NCBI GenBank assembly: GCA_937974275.1
Contig: CALJIF010000057.1
Coordinates: forward strand, 1 to 23,325
Direction of reading: 5' to 3'
Origin: an uncultured Flavobacteriales bacterium
GTDB lineage: Bacteria; Bacteroidota; Bacteroidia; Palsa-965
DNA length: 23,325 bases
Shown here: positions 14,215 to 22,552 of the stretch, in pieces
How positions within the stretch are numbered: position 1 is the first letter of the stretch
How the letters are laid out: every line of letters begins with the position of its first letter
The notes under the pieces: generated by a model
What the model was told of the DNA's origin: nothing
What the model saw: only the letters and a program-made list of their open reading frames with translations
Database searches by the model: none
Made by a program: the position numbers and the translations under genes

Positions 14215-15771
14215 ATGCGAAATTTGTTTGTATTGCTCTTGCTTGTGGCGACGTGCGTGAATGCGCAAGTGCCGTTCAGTTTGGTACTGGAGCCGGTAAC
14301 GATGTCTTCTGTTCCGGCAACACACTCGTTTGCTTTGGCCAAGAGCGGTTCCAAATGGCTGATCATAGGCGGAAGAACGAATGGGCTTCATGGTTTTTCA
14401 ACCAACGATAATTTTCCTGTGGAATATGCCAACAATGATGTTATCGTTATTGACACAGCAACGTGGACGTGGAGAAGTTCGACGTTGAATGTGTTTCCTT
14501 ATGCGGTGGCAGATCCTTTACGCAGCACCAATATGCAGTATGTACAATCGGGAGATTATTTATATATCGCAGGAGGATTTGGTTGGGATTCTACGGCTAA
14601 CGGGTACCGCACATTTCCTACTTTGAGCGCTGTACATATCGATAGTATGATTAGTGCTGTTTGGAATCAAACCTCCATTATGTCACATATTCGACAAATT
14701 GCGGATACGAATATGCGTGTGTGTGGTGGAGAAATGATTCAAATTAATAGCGATTGCTATTTAGTTGGTGGTCACGACTTCAACGGACGATATTCCGATC
14801 CTCCAATTCCTACATTCACTCAAAAGTATAATCATCACATCCGTAAATTTTCCATTACTGATGACGGTACAAACCTTGGAATAGCGAATATTTCATACAT
14901 CACCGACACAACTCATTTTCATCGCCGCGATTACAATTTGGGGCCGATGATTTATCCGGACGGTGCACATGGCTTTACGATTTACAGCGGTGTTTTTCGA
15001 AAAGATGCGGATTTGCCGTTGTATTATCCGATCACCTGGCATCCGCAATCAGGCGCTGATACAACAATTACATTTCAGCAGTTTCAAAATAACTATACCT
15101 GTGGATTATTGCCGATATACGATTCTGTTCATCATAGCATGTACACGGTGTTTTTCGGTGGCATGAGTGCGTATTATTTCGAAGACACAACACAACAAAT
15201 GCGTTACGATAGTCTTGTTCCGTTTATTAATGATATAACAACCGTTGTGCGTGATGCTTCAGGCAATTGGACTCAGATTACGATGCCTGTGACTATGCCG
15301 GGTTTACTGGGAACTAATATGAAGTTTGTAACATCAGGAAATCATTATTACGATAATGGTGTATTAAATATCAGAGAGTTGAATGGCGCAACGGTTATTG
15401 GTTATTTATATGGCGGCATTGAATCGTTGGGTTGGCATCGACCTGCTTATAATGCGTCACACGATACGATTTACCGGGTGAAACTAATTCCCGATCAACA
15501 AGCCTTGCAAGTCGGAACCGTGAATGCGAATCAAGCGTTGCAAGTGTATCCGAATCCAACTACTGACGTGTTGTATGTTTCAGTAACTGCTGATGTCTCT
15601 GTGATTGAAATTGTGGACAACAAAGGTCGCGTCGTGCTTCAGCGTCGTGCATCAGGCGTTAATACCGTGGAGCGCATTGTCGTGCAGCAACTTCCTGCGG
15701 GGAATTATATGTTACGCTTGAGAAGTGATAAAAAGTCAACGACAGTTTCATTTATTAAGTCAGCAAAGTAA
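14215..15771 (+). CDS. Secreted Kelch-like propeller protein with type IX sorting domain
   Basis: A 518-aa exported protein. It has a signal peptide at residues 1-17 (MRNLFVLLLLVATCVNA, then Gln). The body contains several Gly-Gly motifs spaced as in Kelch repeats: WLIIGGRTN, YLYIAGGFGW, CYLVGGHDF, TVFFGGMSAY, GYLYGGIES. The C-terminus from YPNPTTDVLYVSV (about 445-518) is a type A Por secretion system tail, with LPAGNYMLRL as the final strands. The signal peptide plus tail predict secretion through the type IX system and release or anchoring at the surface. Ligand unknown. The body is a propeller with no recognised catalytic residue. It is followed after one base by priA. Confidence 0.85.
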   Translation: MRNLFVLLLLVATCVNAQVPFSLVLEPVTMSSVPATHSFALAKSGSKWLIIGGRTNGLHGFSTNDNFPVEYANNDVIVIDTATWTWRSSTLNVFPYAVADPLRSTNMQYVQSGDYLYIAGGFGWDSTANGYRTFPTLSAVHIDSMISAVWNQTSIMSHIRQIADTNMRVCGGEMIQINSDCYLVGGHDFNGRYSDPPIPTFTQKYNHHIRKFSITDDGTNLGIANISYITDTTHFHRRDYNLGPMIYPDGAHGFTIYSGVFRKDADLPLYYPITWHPQSGADTTITFQQFQNNYTCGLLPIYDSVHHSMYTVFFGGMSAYYFEDTTQQMRYDSLVPFINDITTVVRDASGNWTQITMPVTMPGLLGTNMKFVTSGNHYYDNGVLNIRELNGATVIGYLYGGIESLGWHRPAYNASHDTIYRVKLIPDQQALQVGTVNANQALQVYPNPTTDVLYVSVTADVSVIEIVDNKGRVVLQRRASGVNTVERIVVQQLPAGNYMLRLRSDKKSTTVSFIKSAK

Positions 15772-15772
15772 G

Positions 15773-18235
15773 GTGAGTGTGCGCAGCGATTTATTTGTAG
15801 ATGTACTGCTGCCGCTTGCGCTACCGCAGTTGTATACGTATCGTGTGCCGCAGCGTTGGAACGATTATGTGATTGCGGGAGGAAGAGTTACCGTGCAATT
15901 CGGTAAATCGAAATTGTACAGTGCGTTGGTGATGCGCGTCCATGAAACCGCACCGAAATATACCGCCAAGTACATTGAGGATATACTGGATGCAGAACCG
16001 ATTTTATTTGACGAGCAGTTGAAGTTGTGGGAATGGATGTCAGAGTATTATATGTGTACTCGCGGTGAAGTGATGCTGGCGGCTTTGCCTTCAGGTTTGC
16101 GATTAAGTTCAGAAACAAAAATTGTGTTGCATCCGGAACGGGATGAAGAGGCGGAGTTAAGTGATGATGAACACCTGATGGTAGATGCTTTGCGGGTGTC
16201 ACACATTCTTACAACTGATCAACTTGCGGCAGTTATCAGTAAAAAAAGTTGTCATACACAATTACGCGATTTGTTGAAGAAGCGTGTTGTTGTGGTGTAC
16301 GAAGAATTGCAGGAGCGTTTCAAGCCCAAAACGGAAACTACGTATTTGTTGCATCCTGATTTGGAAGAGGAGTCGGCGTTGCGTGCCGTGTTTGCGAAGT
16401 TGGAACAACGTGCATTTAAGCAACTGGAGGCACTAATGTGCTATTTACGTTTGTCGGGGAAAGATCGTGATGAACGGATTCCGGTTAGACGTGAGGAGAT
16501 GCTGAAACTGCTTCCTGAATCGGGATCAGCCATTAACGAGTTGGTGAAAAAGCAAATTCTTATTCGGGATGACATTGCTATTTCGCGTCTCGTGCAGATG
16601 GAATCTAAACAAACAACGGTTGTACTGAGTGATGAGCAACACCAGGCTTATCATCAAATTAAGACGCATTTTGAAAGTATCGATACTGTATTGCTGCATG
16701 GCGTAACTGCAAGCGGTAAAACGGAAGTTTATATTAAACTGATGAATGAGCAACTGCAAGCAGGAAAGCAAGTTTTGTTTTTGTTGCCTGAGATTGCATT
16801 GACAACACAGCTCATTAAACGACTTCAGGCTCACTTCGGTGGTGATGTTTTGGTGTATCACTCCAAATTTAACGAGCAGGAGCGCGTGGAAATTTGGAAC
16901 GAGGTGAGTAAAGGGCTTCCGAAGATTGTCGTTGGCGCTCGTTCCGGATTATTTCTGCCGTATCGACAGCTTGGGTTAATTATTATTGATGAAGAGCACG
17001 ATCCTTCATTTAAACAGTCGGAACCCTCACCGCGTTATAATGCCCGCGAATCGGCTTTATGGTATGCCCGTTTGTTTGGTGCGAAAGTAGTTTTAGGATC
17101 TGCAACACCCGCTGTGGAATCATATTATTTGGCCAAACAAGGAAAATTCGGATTGGTAGAAATGCATCAACGTTATGGCGGTGCACCATTACCGGTGATA
17201 TCTGTAATTGATATTCGTGAGGCAACACGAAAGAAATTGATGAAGTCGCATTTTTCTCCGTACTTGTTTGATCGCATGGAACAAGTGATTGCGCAAGGCA
17301 AACAGGTGATTTTATTTCAGAACAGAAGAGGGTTTGCGCCAAGTATCGAATGTCAGGATTGCGCACATATTCCGCAATGCGTACGTTGCGATGTGAGTTT
17401 GACGTATCACAAGAATTCGGATCAGTTGCGTTGTCATTATTGCGGATACTCCATTCCTCCGCCTGTGCAATGTGAAGCCTGCGGAAGTACAGACCTTAAG
17501 ATGAAAGGATTCGGTACGGAAAAAATTGAAGAAGAGTTACAGTTGATGATGGGCTCGGCACGTGTGGCACGATTAGATTTGGATACCACGCGTACAAAGA
17601 ATAGTATGCAGCAAATTGTGTCCGATTTTGAGCAGCAAAAAACCAACGTTTTGGTGGGAACGCAAATGGTTACGAAAGGATTGGATTTTAGTCATGTTTC
17701 CCTGGTTGGAGTATTGAATGCCGATCAACTGATGAACTATCCCGATTTCAGATCGTTTGAACGTAGTTTTCAGTTGATGTCTCAGGTTGCAGGACGAGCC
17801 GGAAGACGAGACGTACAGGGAGAAGTGGTTATTCAAACGTTTCATCCGGATCATTTCGTGATTCAATGTGTCGTAGAGCACGATTACAAAAAATTATATG
17901 CCGGAGAAATTGCGGATCGTATGCAGTTTCATTATCCGCCTTTTTATCGTTTGATTCGATTAACGATAAAAAGCAAGGATTATGTATTGTTGGATAATGC
18001 CGCTATGTATTTGGCTTCTAAATTAAAAGAACGATTAGCGGATCGTGTGTTAGGTCCTGAAGCCCCGCCGGTAGGAAAGGTGCGGGATGAATATTTGCGA
18101 CAGTTTATGATAAAGTTGGAACGGGACATTCATCCCAAACCGGTGAAACAGTTTATTCAAAACGAACTGTTGTTGCTGAAATCGCATAAAGATTTTAAGA
18201 GCATCAAGACCGTTGTGGATGTAGATCCGATGTGA
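15773..18235 (+). CDS. priA: Primosomal protein N' (PriA), replication restart helicase
   Basis: 3'-5' superfamily 2 helicase that reloads the replisome at stalled forks. From the GTG at 15773 (820 aa): an N-terminal DNA-binding domain (FVDVLLPLALPQLYTY), Walker A GVTASGKT at 310-317, Walker B DEEH at 406-409, LGSATP (motif III), eight zinc-binding cysteines in four pairs (527/530, 536/539, 554/557, 567/570), then GTQMVTKGLDF and QVAGRAGR (motifs V and VI). All helicase motifs are intact. The frame has no ATG near the start. GTG codons are at 15725, 15773 and 15779. I prefer 15773 because it lies one base after the preceding stop and places the conserved FVDVLLPL close to the N-terminus; 15779 is also possible. 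Confidence 0.93.
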   Translation: MSVRSDLFVDVLLPLALPQLYTYRVPQRWNDYVIAGGRVTVQFGKSKLYSALVMRVHETAPKYTAKYIEDILDAEPILFDEQLKLWEWMSEYYMCTRGEVMLAALPSGLRLSSETKIVLHPERDEEAELSDDEHLMVDALRVSHILTTDQLAAVISKKSCHTQLRDLLKKRVVVVYEELQERFKPKTETTYLLHPDLEEESALRAVFAKLEQRAFKQLEALMCYLRLSGKDRDERIPVRREEMLKLLPESGSAINELVKKQILIRDDIAISRLVQMESKQTTVVLSDEQHQAYHQIKTHFESIDTVLLHGVTASGKTEVYIKLMNEQLQAGKQVLFLLPEIALTTQLIKRLQAHFGGDVLVYHSKFNEQERVEIWNEVSKGLPKIVVGARSGLFLPYRQLGLIIIDEEHDPSFKQSEPSPRYNARESALWYARLFGAKVVLGSATPAVESYYLAKQGKFGLVEMHQRYGGAPLPVISVIDIREATRKKLMKSHFSPYLFDRMEQVIAQGKQVILFQNRRGFAPSIECQDCAHIPQCVRCDVSLTYHKNSDQLRCHYCGYSIPPPVQCEACGSTDLKMKGFGTEKIEEELQLMMGSARVARLDLDTTRTKNSMQQIVSDFEQQKTNVLVGTQMVTKGLDFSHVSLVGVLNADQLMNYPDFRSFERSFQLMSQVAGRAGRRDVQGEVVIQTFHPDHFVIQCVVEHDYKKLYAGEIADRMQFHYPPFYRLIRLTIKSKDYVLLDNAAMYLASKLKERLADRVLGPEAPPVGKVRDEYLRQFMIKLERDIHPKPVKQFIQNELLLLKSHKDFKSIKTVVDVDPM

Positions 18236-18259
18236 TCCCATTATAGATAATTTTCTTTT

Positions 18260-18275
18260 TACAGCATATGCTGTA
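18260..18275. repeat. Perfect 16-bp palindrome, candidate operator site 1
   Basis: TACAGCATATGCTGTA is a perfect palindrome ending directly against the TTG of a predicted -33 element. Its near-copy lies at 18451-18466 in the same relation to a second promoter. This is the form of a dimeric transcription factor binding site. Confidence 0.7.
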
Positions 18276-18306
18276 TTGCACTGCTGTTGACGCCGCATTA
18301 GTTTCG
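18276..18306 (+). promoter_or_regulatory. Predicted promoter P1 beside operator 1
   Basis: -33 TTGCAC (18276-18281), a 17-base spacer and -7 TAGTTTCG (18299-18306; one mismatch to TAnnTTTG). Start would be near 18312. No ORF follows before the terminator at 18387-18425. Confidence 0.45.
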
Positions 18307-18311
18307 TGCCG

Positions 18312-18425
18312 GACCATAAGATTATTTCTGTTTTATTCGCAACCTGGAACAAACTCATTTTCACAGTACAGATAACCCCACTGTGAGCGAACGGCTGTAT
18401 CAAATGATACAGCTGTTTCGTTTTT
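18312..18425 (+). ncRNA. Candidate small structured RNA between priA and the WG-repeat gene
   Basis: The stretch from predicted promoter P1 to an intrinsic terminator is about 115 bases with no credible ORF. Its 3' half folds into two consecutive hairpins: TCACAGT/ACTGTGA (18361-18386) and the terminator stem with GCTGTATCA/TGATACAGC. I do not recognise it as a named RNA family. It could instead be the 3' untranslated region of priA. Confidence 0.35.
18387..18425 (+). terminator. Intrinsic terminator
   Basis: A stem built on GCTGTATCA/TGATACAGC (18394-18413), extended outward by several further pairs including a bulge, is followed immediately by TTTTT. It ends priA read-through, the candidate small RNA, or both. 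Confidence 0.75.
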
Positions 18426-18450
18426 ATGTGAGCATTGTTTTGTCATTGAT

Positions 18451-18466
18451 TACTACATATGCTGTA
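18451..18466. repeat. Candidate operator site 2, 14/16 match to the palindrome
   Basis: TACTACATATGCTGTA differs from the palindrome at 18260-18275 in two positions of the left half and, like it, is followed directly by a -33 TTG. Confidence 0.65.
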
Positions 18467-18497
18467 TTGATGCTTTGTGCTTCACCAAATACTTTAG
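18467..18497 (+). promoter_or_regulatory. Predicted promoter P2 of the WG-repeat gene
   Basis: -33 TTGATG (18467-18472), a 17-base spacer and -7 TACTTTAG (18490-18497; one mismatch at the same position as in P1). The ATG at 18514 would follow a leader of about ten bases. Confidence 0.55.
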
Positions 18498-18513
18498 CTA
18501 AAATTTGATCCCA

Positions 18514-19827
18514 ATGAAAACCACATTAACTGCAGTAGTAACTGTATTCATGTCTTTGCTCTTCTTGTCAGCAAAGCAATACTATGACAACGAATCGTCT
18601 AAAGAATCGTTTGGTGTCGTGGAAATAGCAGACGTTGAAAAGAAGATATTAATTCCTTATCGTAAAGGGAATTTGTGGGGGTACTCTGATTCCGGAAAAA
18701 ATCTTGTATTGCCGTTGAAGTATGATTCAGCAAGACATTTTGTAGGGAAATACGCTCCGGTTAAAATGGGCGAGAAGTGGACATTTATCGATTCAGCAGG
18801 AAATCCTCAAGCTGCTCATCAGTACGATGATATCAGTATTCTAAATAACGAGTTTTTCCTGGTTCGTATCGGAACTAAAAAAGGTAAGATGGTTCACGGT
18901 GTCTTATCATCTGTGTTAACTTCTTTGGTCCCTGTTAAATACGAAACGGTTGCATATAGCGAGCCACTTTTTCATGCTTATGGTTACGATAAGTATCACC
19001 AATATATGAATCACTACTTTACCAAATTTGGCGGAAGATTCGAGCATGGATTTGCAACGTACAGCGAAGGTTTGCTAATTGTGCAGAATGCGGCTTATAA
19101 ATATGGCGCGGTGGAAACAAGCGGATACGTTAAAATTCCTTTCAGTTATTCTTATTTATCAACGTTTAATCTGGGTACTGCTGTTGCACGCAATGGTGAG
19201 CAGTCAATGCTAATTACGAAAACGAACGACCTGATTTGGATTAGTAAACTTGGTGTTGATGATATTACACCGAGCAATGCATTGGGCGGAAAAAATATTT
19301 TATTATATGACAATAAAGCAAAAACGCTGGTGTTGGAGAATGAATCAGGCCAACGCATCGATTTGACCAAAGAAAAGTTCGATCCAATTTTTTTATCGGG
19401 GACTGGTTTTAAAGGGCTGGCGTATGCTCGAAATAAAAAAGATTTCGGGCTGCTAAATGCTGAAGGGAAGTTCACCCCAATATGCAAGGTTGGTGATGTT
19501 ACAGGTTACAAGGCTGCACAAGATGGGCTAGCCTGCGTTTCGATAAAAGGCTTAATCGGTTATATTGATTCGACCGGAACAATGGTTATTCAGCCGCAAT
19601 TCAAATACAATCCGAAGTTGTACAATTTTAATACGGATTTTAAAGATGGGTTTGCTTTGATGAATCACAACGGTAAGTTCGGAGCAATTGATACTAAAGG
19701 AAATGCTGTTGTGCCACTCAAATACGAGTCAATAGAACGAGCAGGAAACGGTTTGTTCGTGGTAAAGTATAAAAAGAAGACCGGCTACGTGAATGCTGCA
19801 GGCACTGAGTTTTGGGATGATAAATAG
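18514..19827 (+). CDS. WG-repeat protein with N-terminal signal or anchor
   Basis: A 437-aa protein. Residues 1-20 (MKTTLTAVVTVFMSLLFLSA) form a signal peptide or anchor. The rest is built of WG/KWG-type beta repeats, clearest as GNLWGYSDSGKNLVLPLKY, EKWTFIDSAGNPQ, GLIGYIDSTGTMVIQPQFKY, GKFGAIDTKGNAVVPLKY and TGYVNAAGTEFW. The central part (about 130-300) is a degenerate version. WG-repeat proteins are usually extracytoplasmic and of unknown binding function. The ATG at 18514 is chosen; an in-frame TTG three codons upstream is close to the predicted transcription start. It heads a run of same-strand genes for exported proteins (next gene after 18 bases), with duplicated operator sites upstream. 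Confidence 0.8.
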   Translation: MKTTLTAVVTVFMSLLFLSAKQYYDNESSKESFGVVEIADVEKKILIPYRKGNLWGYSDSGKNLVLPLKYDSARHFVGKYAPVKMGEKWTFIDSAGNPQAAHQYDDISILNNEFFLVRIGTKKGKMVHGVLSSVLTSLVPVKYETVAYSEPLFHAYGYDKYHQYMNHYFTKFGGRFEHGFATYSEGLLIVQNAAYKYGAVETSGYVKIPFSYSYLSTFNLGTAVARNGEQSMLITKTNDLIWISKLGVDDITPSNALGGKNILLYDNKAKTLVLENESGQRIDLTKEKFDPIFLSGTGFKGLAYARNKKDFGLLNAEGKFTPICKVGDVTGYKAAQDGLACVSIKGLIGYIDSTGTMVIQPQFKYNPKLYNFNTDFKDGFALMNHNGKFGAIDTKGNAVVPLKYESIERAGNGLFVVKYKKKTGYVNAAGTEFWDDK

Positions 19828-19845
19828 TTCAACTGGTATTAGTGT

Positions 19846-20526
19846 ATGATGATAAAGTTTAGCCTCGCTTCAGTTACATTGATACTGATGACTTCATCGT
19901 TACTTCGGGCACAAATTTCCAAAGACTTTTATAAGAAATATGGTCCTCATGCAGTAGCTCAGCCTTTGCGTCCTTCTGCCGGTATTCAGCTTTTCGATTT
20001 CACGATTGCAAGTCCCGATCGCTTTGGCGGATTCTACGATTTTAAAACAAGACTTTTAAGCGATGTGCTGAATATTAAACGCGCACCGTATAGCACTAAT
20101 GAAGCAAATTTTATCGGTGGGTGGCTGGAGATGCGATTTGGTTTTAATATTATAAGTCGAGATAAATTCAATACAGCAATAGGAGTAAGTCCTCTTAATA
20201 TTTGGAGTATCATCGGGAAAAGAGCCGCTAACGCTAGAGCTTATGTGATGACTGGACTTTTCGTGAAAACTGACCGCCAGATTGGTGGAGATTGGATGTT
20301 TAGGGTGTTGCTTTCTTACGACCCGGTAGTGTTAAAGTCGTCAGGATCTAATAGTGAAAGGGCCGCGTTATTACTTACTTCACTTGAGGTAGTGCGAAGA
20401 AACGGATTATTCATTGGAGTCGACTTTATTTACGCTGAGTATGGACCATTACAGTCTCCGGCGAGCGAAAATGATACAGCAAGGCGATTGGAGTTAAAAG
20501 CAGGATACAAGCTCTGGGGACAATAA
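19846..20526 (+). CDS. Exported barrel-like hypothetical protein, 226 aa
   Basis: A signal peptide (MMIKFSLASVTLILMTSSLLRA, cut before Gln) is followed by alternating hydrophobic and aromatic strands such as FIGGWLEMRFGFNIIS, FRVLLSYDPVVL and LFIGVDFIYAEYG, and it ends in a strand-like LELKAGYKLWGQ. This suggests a small outer-membrane or periplasmic beta barrel, by pattern only. No family is recognised. Two ATGs (19846, 19849) are adjacent; either gives the same signal peptide. It lies 18 bases after the WG-repeat gene, probably in one operon with it. Confidence 0.6.
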   Translation: MMIKFSLASVTLILMTSSLLRAQISKDFYKKYGPHAVAQPLRPSAGIQLFDFTIASPDRFGGFYDFKTRLLSDVLNIKRAPYSTNEANFIGGWLEMRFGFNIISRDKFNTAIGVSPLNIWSIIGKRAANARAYVMTGLFVKTDRQIGGDWMFRVLLSYDPVVLKSSGSNSERAALLLTSLEVVRRNGLFIGVDFIYAEYGPLQSPASENDTARRLELKAGYKLWGQ

Positions 20527-20643
20527 TGAAAGTTGTTTCACATTGCGTGTATTATTTGCCTCATGCCGGGTTGTTGTCTTTTGTGGACAGATACAGGAAC
20601 GTTCATCAAGGGAAATGGTAGAATTTATATACCAGTATAGACT

Positions 20644-21330
20644 ATGAAAATTAAATTTCTTGCGGTTTTAATGCAATTATGCATTTACACGATCGTTGAT
20701 GCTCAGATATCTCTGGGCTACAATGTGGGCATGTTTCGTGAAAAATTGAAATTTTTCGAACAAGTTGATTACGAATATCGATTGAAGAATAATGGTCAAC
20801 GTTATATGTACTTCCCCGTTTTACAAGGAATTACGTTGGGAGCGCCGATTATCAAGGGAGAGGGAATGGAAGGAATGTGTATGGAATATTATTACACTGT
20901 TAAAGGAACCAAGAGCAATAGGATTGATGTTGATACCAATACGGTTCACCAATACAAAATTCGTTTAGCGACACATTCTATGGGTTTTGTCTATGGTTGG
21001 GAAAATTTTAGGGCCGGTTTTGCATTTGATATTTCATTTGCCAGGATAAAAAGAAGAAAAGGCTATCCGGATGACTTGATTGAGAAAATGTTCGCTTGGG
21101 AGCAAATGTTTAATTCAAGAATATTGGATGGGCTTTGTTTCGGTGGCACATTTTATTCGGTTTATCGACCTCCATCTGCTCAACGTATTGAAATTCGTCC
21201 GTATTTCAACTGGGTGGTTTTAAAGTCTCTCCAGTCATATAGCCAGAATACATTGGGTGGTGCAACCCGGGTGTTTCGCTTTACCAATTTTGGTATTAAT
21301 GTCAATTTATTATTAGGTAAACGAAGCTAA
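20644..21330 (+). CDS. Exported barrel-like hypothetical protein, 228 aa
   Basis: Signal peptide MKIKFLAVLMQLCIYTIVDA, cut before Gln-Ile. The mature part has amphipathic strands (ITLGAPIIKGEG, MGFVYGWENFRAGFAFDISFAR, IEIRPYFNWVVL) and a final strand FGINVNLLLG near the C-terminus, as expected for an outer-membrane barrel. It is basic around RIKRRKGYP. The family is not recognised. It is separated from the previous gene by 117 bases with no clear promoter or terminator, and from the next by two bases, so translation of the next is probably coupled to it. Confidence 0.6.
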   Translation: MKIKFLAVLMQLCIYTIVDAQISLGYNVGMFREKLKFFEQVDYEYRLKNNGQRYMYFPVLQGITLGAPIIKGEGMEGMCMEYYYTVKGTKSNRIDVDTNTVHQYKIRLATHSMGFVYGWENFRAGFAFDISFARIKRRKGYPDDLIEKMFAWEQMFNSRILDGLCFGGTFYSVYRPPSAQRIEIRPYFNWVVLKSLQSYSQNTLGGATRVFRFTNFGINVNLLLGKRS

Positions 21331-21332
21331 CT

Positions 21333-22067
21333 ATGAAAAACATAATTATAGTTATTGTTATTACAATAATGCATCTTAAAGTGGGAGCCCAGGCAAGTCT
21401 GTTTCAGGGATTCAGTATGGATTTTTCTACAGGATGGTATCAATCCAAAAGTTGGAACCACTGGAAAGCCTATTACAACTCCGTTAACGCAGGGGAATTG
21501 AAAAAGGACATGAGCGGTTTTCGACCTGCTGTAGGATTTGAATTGGGTTATAATTTCTGTATAGCGGTGCGCGGGATAGCCTGGTATTCGCCCATACGCT
21601 ATAACTACGGTCGTGCAACTGCAACAGCTAAATTCAAGGACGGAACAGCTCGTATAATGCAACTGGAAAAACGAACCTTTTATATGCCTATTGGCTTAGG
21701 TGCTTTTAACGTTAGCGGTAATGGATTTGGTGGTGTCTTTTTCTCAATTCCGGTTGGTATGTCTGTTTACAGGTTGAATTCTGCATACGAGTATAGAGAT
21801 GGCACTGTTAGTTACGGTGGAGACAAGGGTCTTAATGGAATATACAGAGGTTACGATGGTAAGATCGGTGCTGATATTTCCCTAATGGGTGGCATGGGTA
21901 AGTTAGGGGTAATTATGCACGCAACTTATATGTTATCTTTTCTGCCTCCGGATGTGGATGCCAAAGTATTGAGCGGTGCAAGTGGATCTTTAAACACTAA
22001 TGGGGGGGCGGTAACAGGTAAGTTTCGGGAATTTTCAACAGGTATTGGAATAATAGTAGCATTATAG
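21333..22067 (+). CDS. Exported barrel-like hypothetical protein, 244 aa
   Basis: Signal peptide MKNIIIVIVITIMHLKVGA, then Gln. Glycine- and aromatic-rich strands follow (GFRPAVGFELGYNFCIAVRG, FYMPIGLGAFNVSG, GGVFFSIPVGMSVYRLNSAY, GADISLMGGMGKLGVIMHA), ending with FSTGIGIIVAL, a plausible final barrel strand. This is consistent with an outer-membrane beta barrel, but no named family is recognised. It lies two bases after the previous gene and three before the lipoprotein gene, in one operon. It is not an obvious duplicate of the two neighbouring barrel-like proteins. Confidence 0.6.
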   Translation: MKNIIIVIVITIMHLKVGAQASLFQGFSMDFSTGWYQSKSWNHWKAYYNSVNAGELKKDMSGFRPAVGFELGYNFCIAVRGIAWYSPIRYNYGRATATAKFKDGTARIMQLEKRTFYMPIGLGAFNVSGNGFGGVFFSIPVGMSVYRLNSAYEYRDGTVSYGGDKGLNGIYRGYDGKIGADISLMGGMGKLGVIMHATYMLSFLPPDVDAKVLSGASGSLNTNGGAVTGKFREFSTGIGIIVAL

Positions 22068-22070
22068 TTT

Positions 22071-22550
22071 ATGAATTACTTTAAATATATTGTGCTGATA
22101 GTGGCAGGCTCTATCGTGATGTCATCTTGTTACAAAGGCGAGAATAAGCTGCGCCATAACCTTTCAGGACTGTATGATGTGAAGGAGGTACGGATGGAGT
22201 TTTATTCATCCGATGCACAACCCGATTCTACGCGTGAGTGGATTGATCCGGGTACAGTTGCTTTGACGGATGCAGCTCAGGATGACACCGATAACCCATT
22301 CATCGTTTATTTTGATTATGTTGCAGGTATGCCCTTAATTTTTGAACGTAATAATGATGGCGAGCAACTGATCTACAAATGGGGATTGGATGGAGACAGT
22401 GACAAGCGTTTAAATATGCAGGGAACGTACGGCAGAATATATACAATTTTGAAGAGCAATCCGAGAAAACTTGAGGTTGAGTATATTGAAATTGAACAAA
22501 CTACTAATACAATTACGTATCGAGAATTGATAACTTTCAAACGCCGATAA
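22071..22550 (+). CDS. Lipoprotein, 159 aa, unknown function
   Basis: An N-terminal signal with lipobox-like VMSSC, Cys20 being the lipidation site. The mature part alternates charged and hydrophobic strands (GLYDVKEVRMEFY, NPFIVYFDYVAGMPLIFERN, LEVEYIEIEQTTNTITYRELITFKR in pieces), which recalls the small lipocalin-like lipoproteins common in Bacteroidota; this is only a shape resemblance. It lies in the operon three bases after a barrel-like gene and two bases before a second lipoprotein gene. Confidence 0.65.
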   Translation: MNYFKYIVLIVAGSIVMSSCYKGENKLRHNLSGLYDVKEVRMEFYSSDAQPDSTREWIDPGTVALTDAAQDDTDNPFIVYFDYVAGMPLIFERNNDGEQLIYKWGLDGDSDKRLNMQGTYGRIYTILKSNPRKLEVEYIEIEQTTNTITYRELITFKRR

Positions 22551-22552
22551 GG

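Noticed and set aside
18260..18466. Palindromes as inverted repeats of a mobile element
   Set aside because: They are directly repeated with no transposase or target duplication between them; the promoter geometry explains them better.
20526..20621. 31-codon ORF overlapping the stop of the 226-aa gene
   Set aside because: Starts in a TAATG overlap, but has no signal peptide, membrane helix or recognisable composition; too weak to call.
20527..20643. Promoter or terminator in the 117-base gap
   Set aside because: Only a 5-bp inverted repeat (TGGTA/TACCA) and no TAnnTTTG box; nothing supportable.
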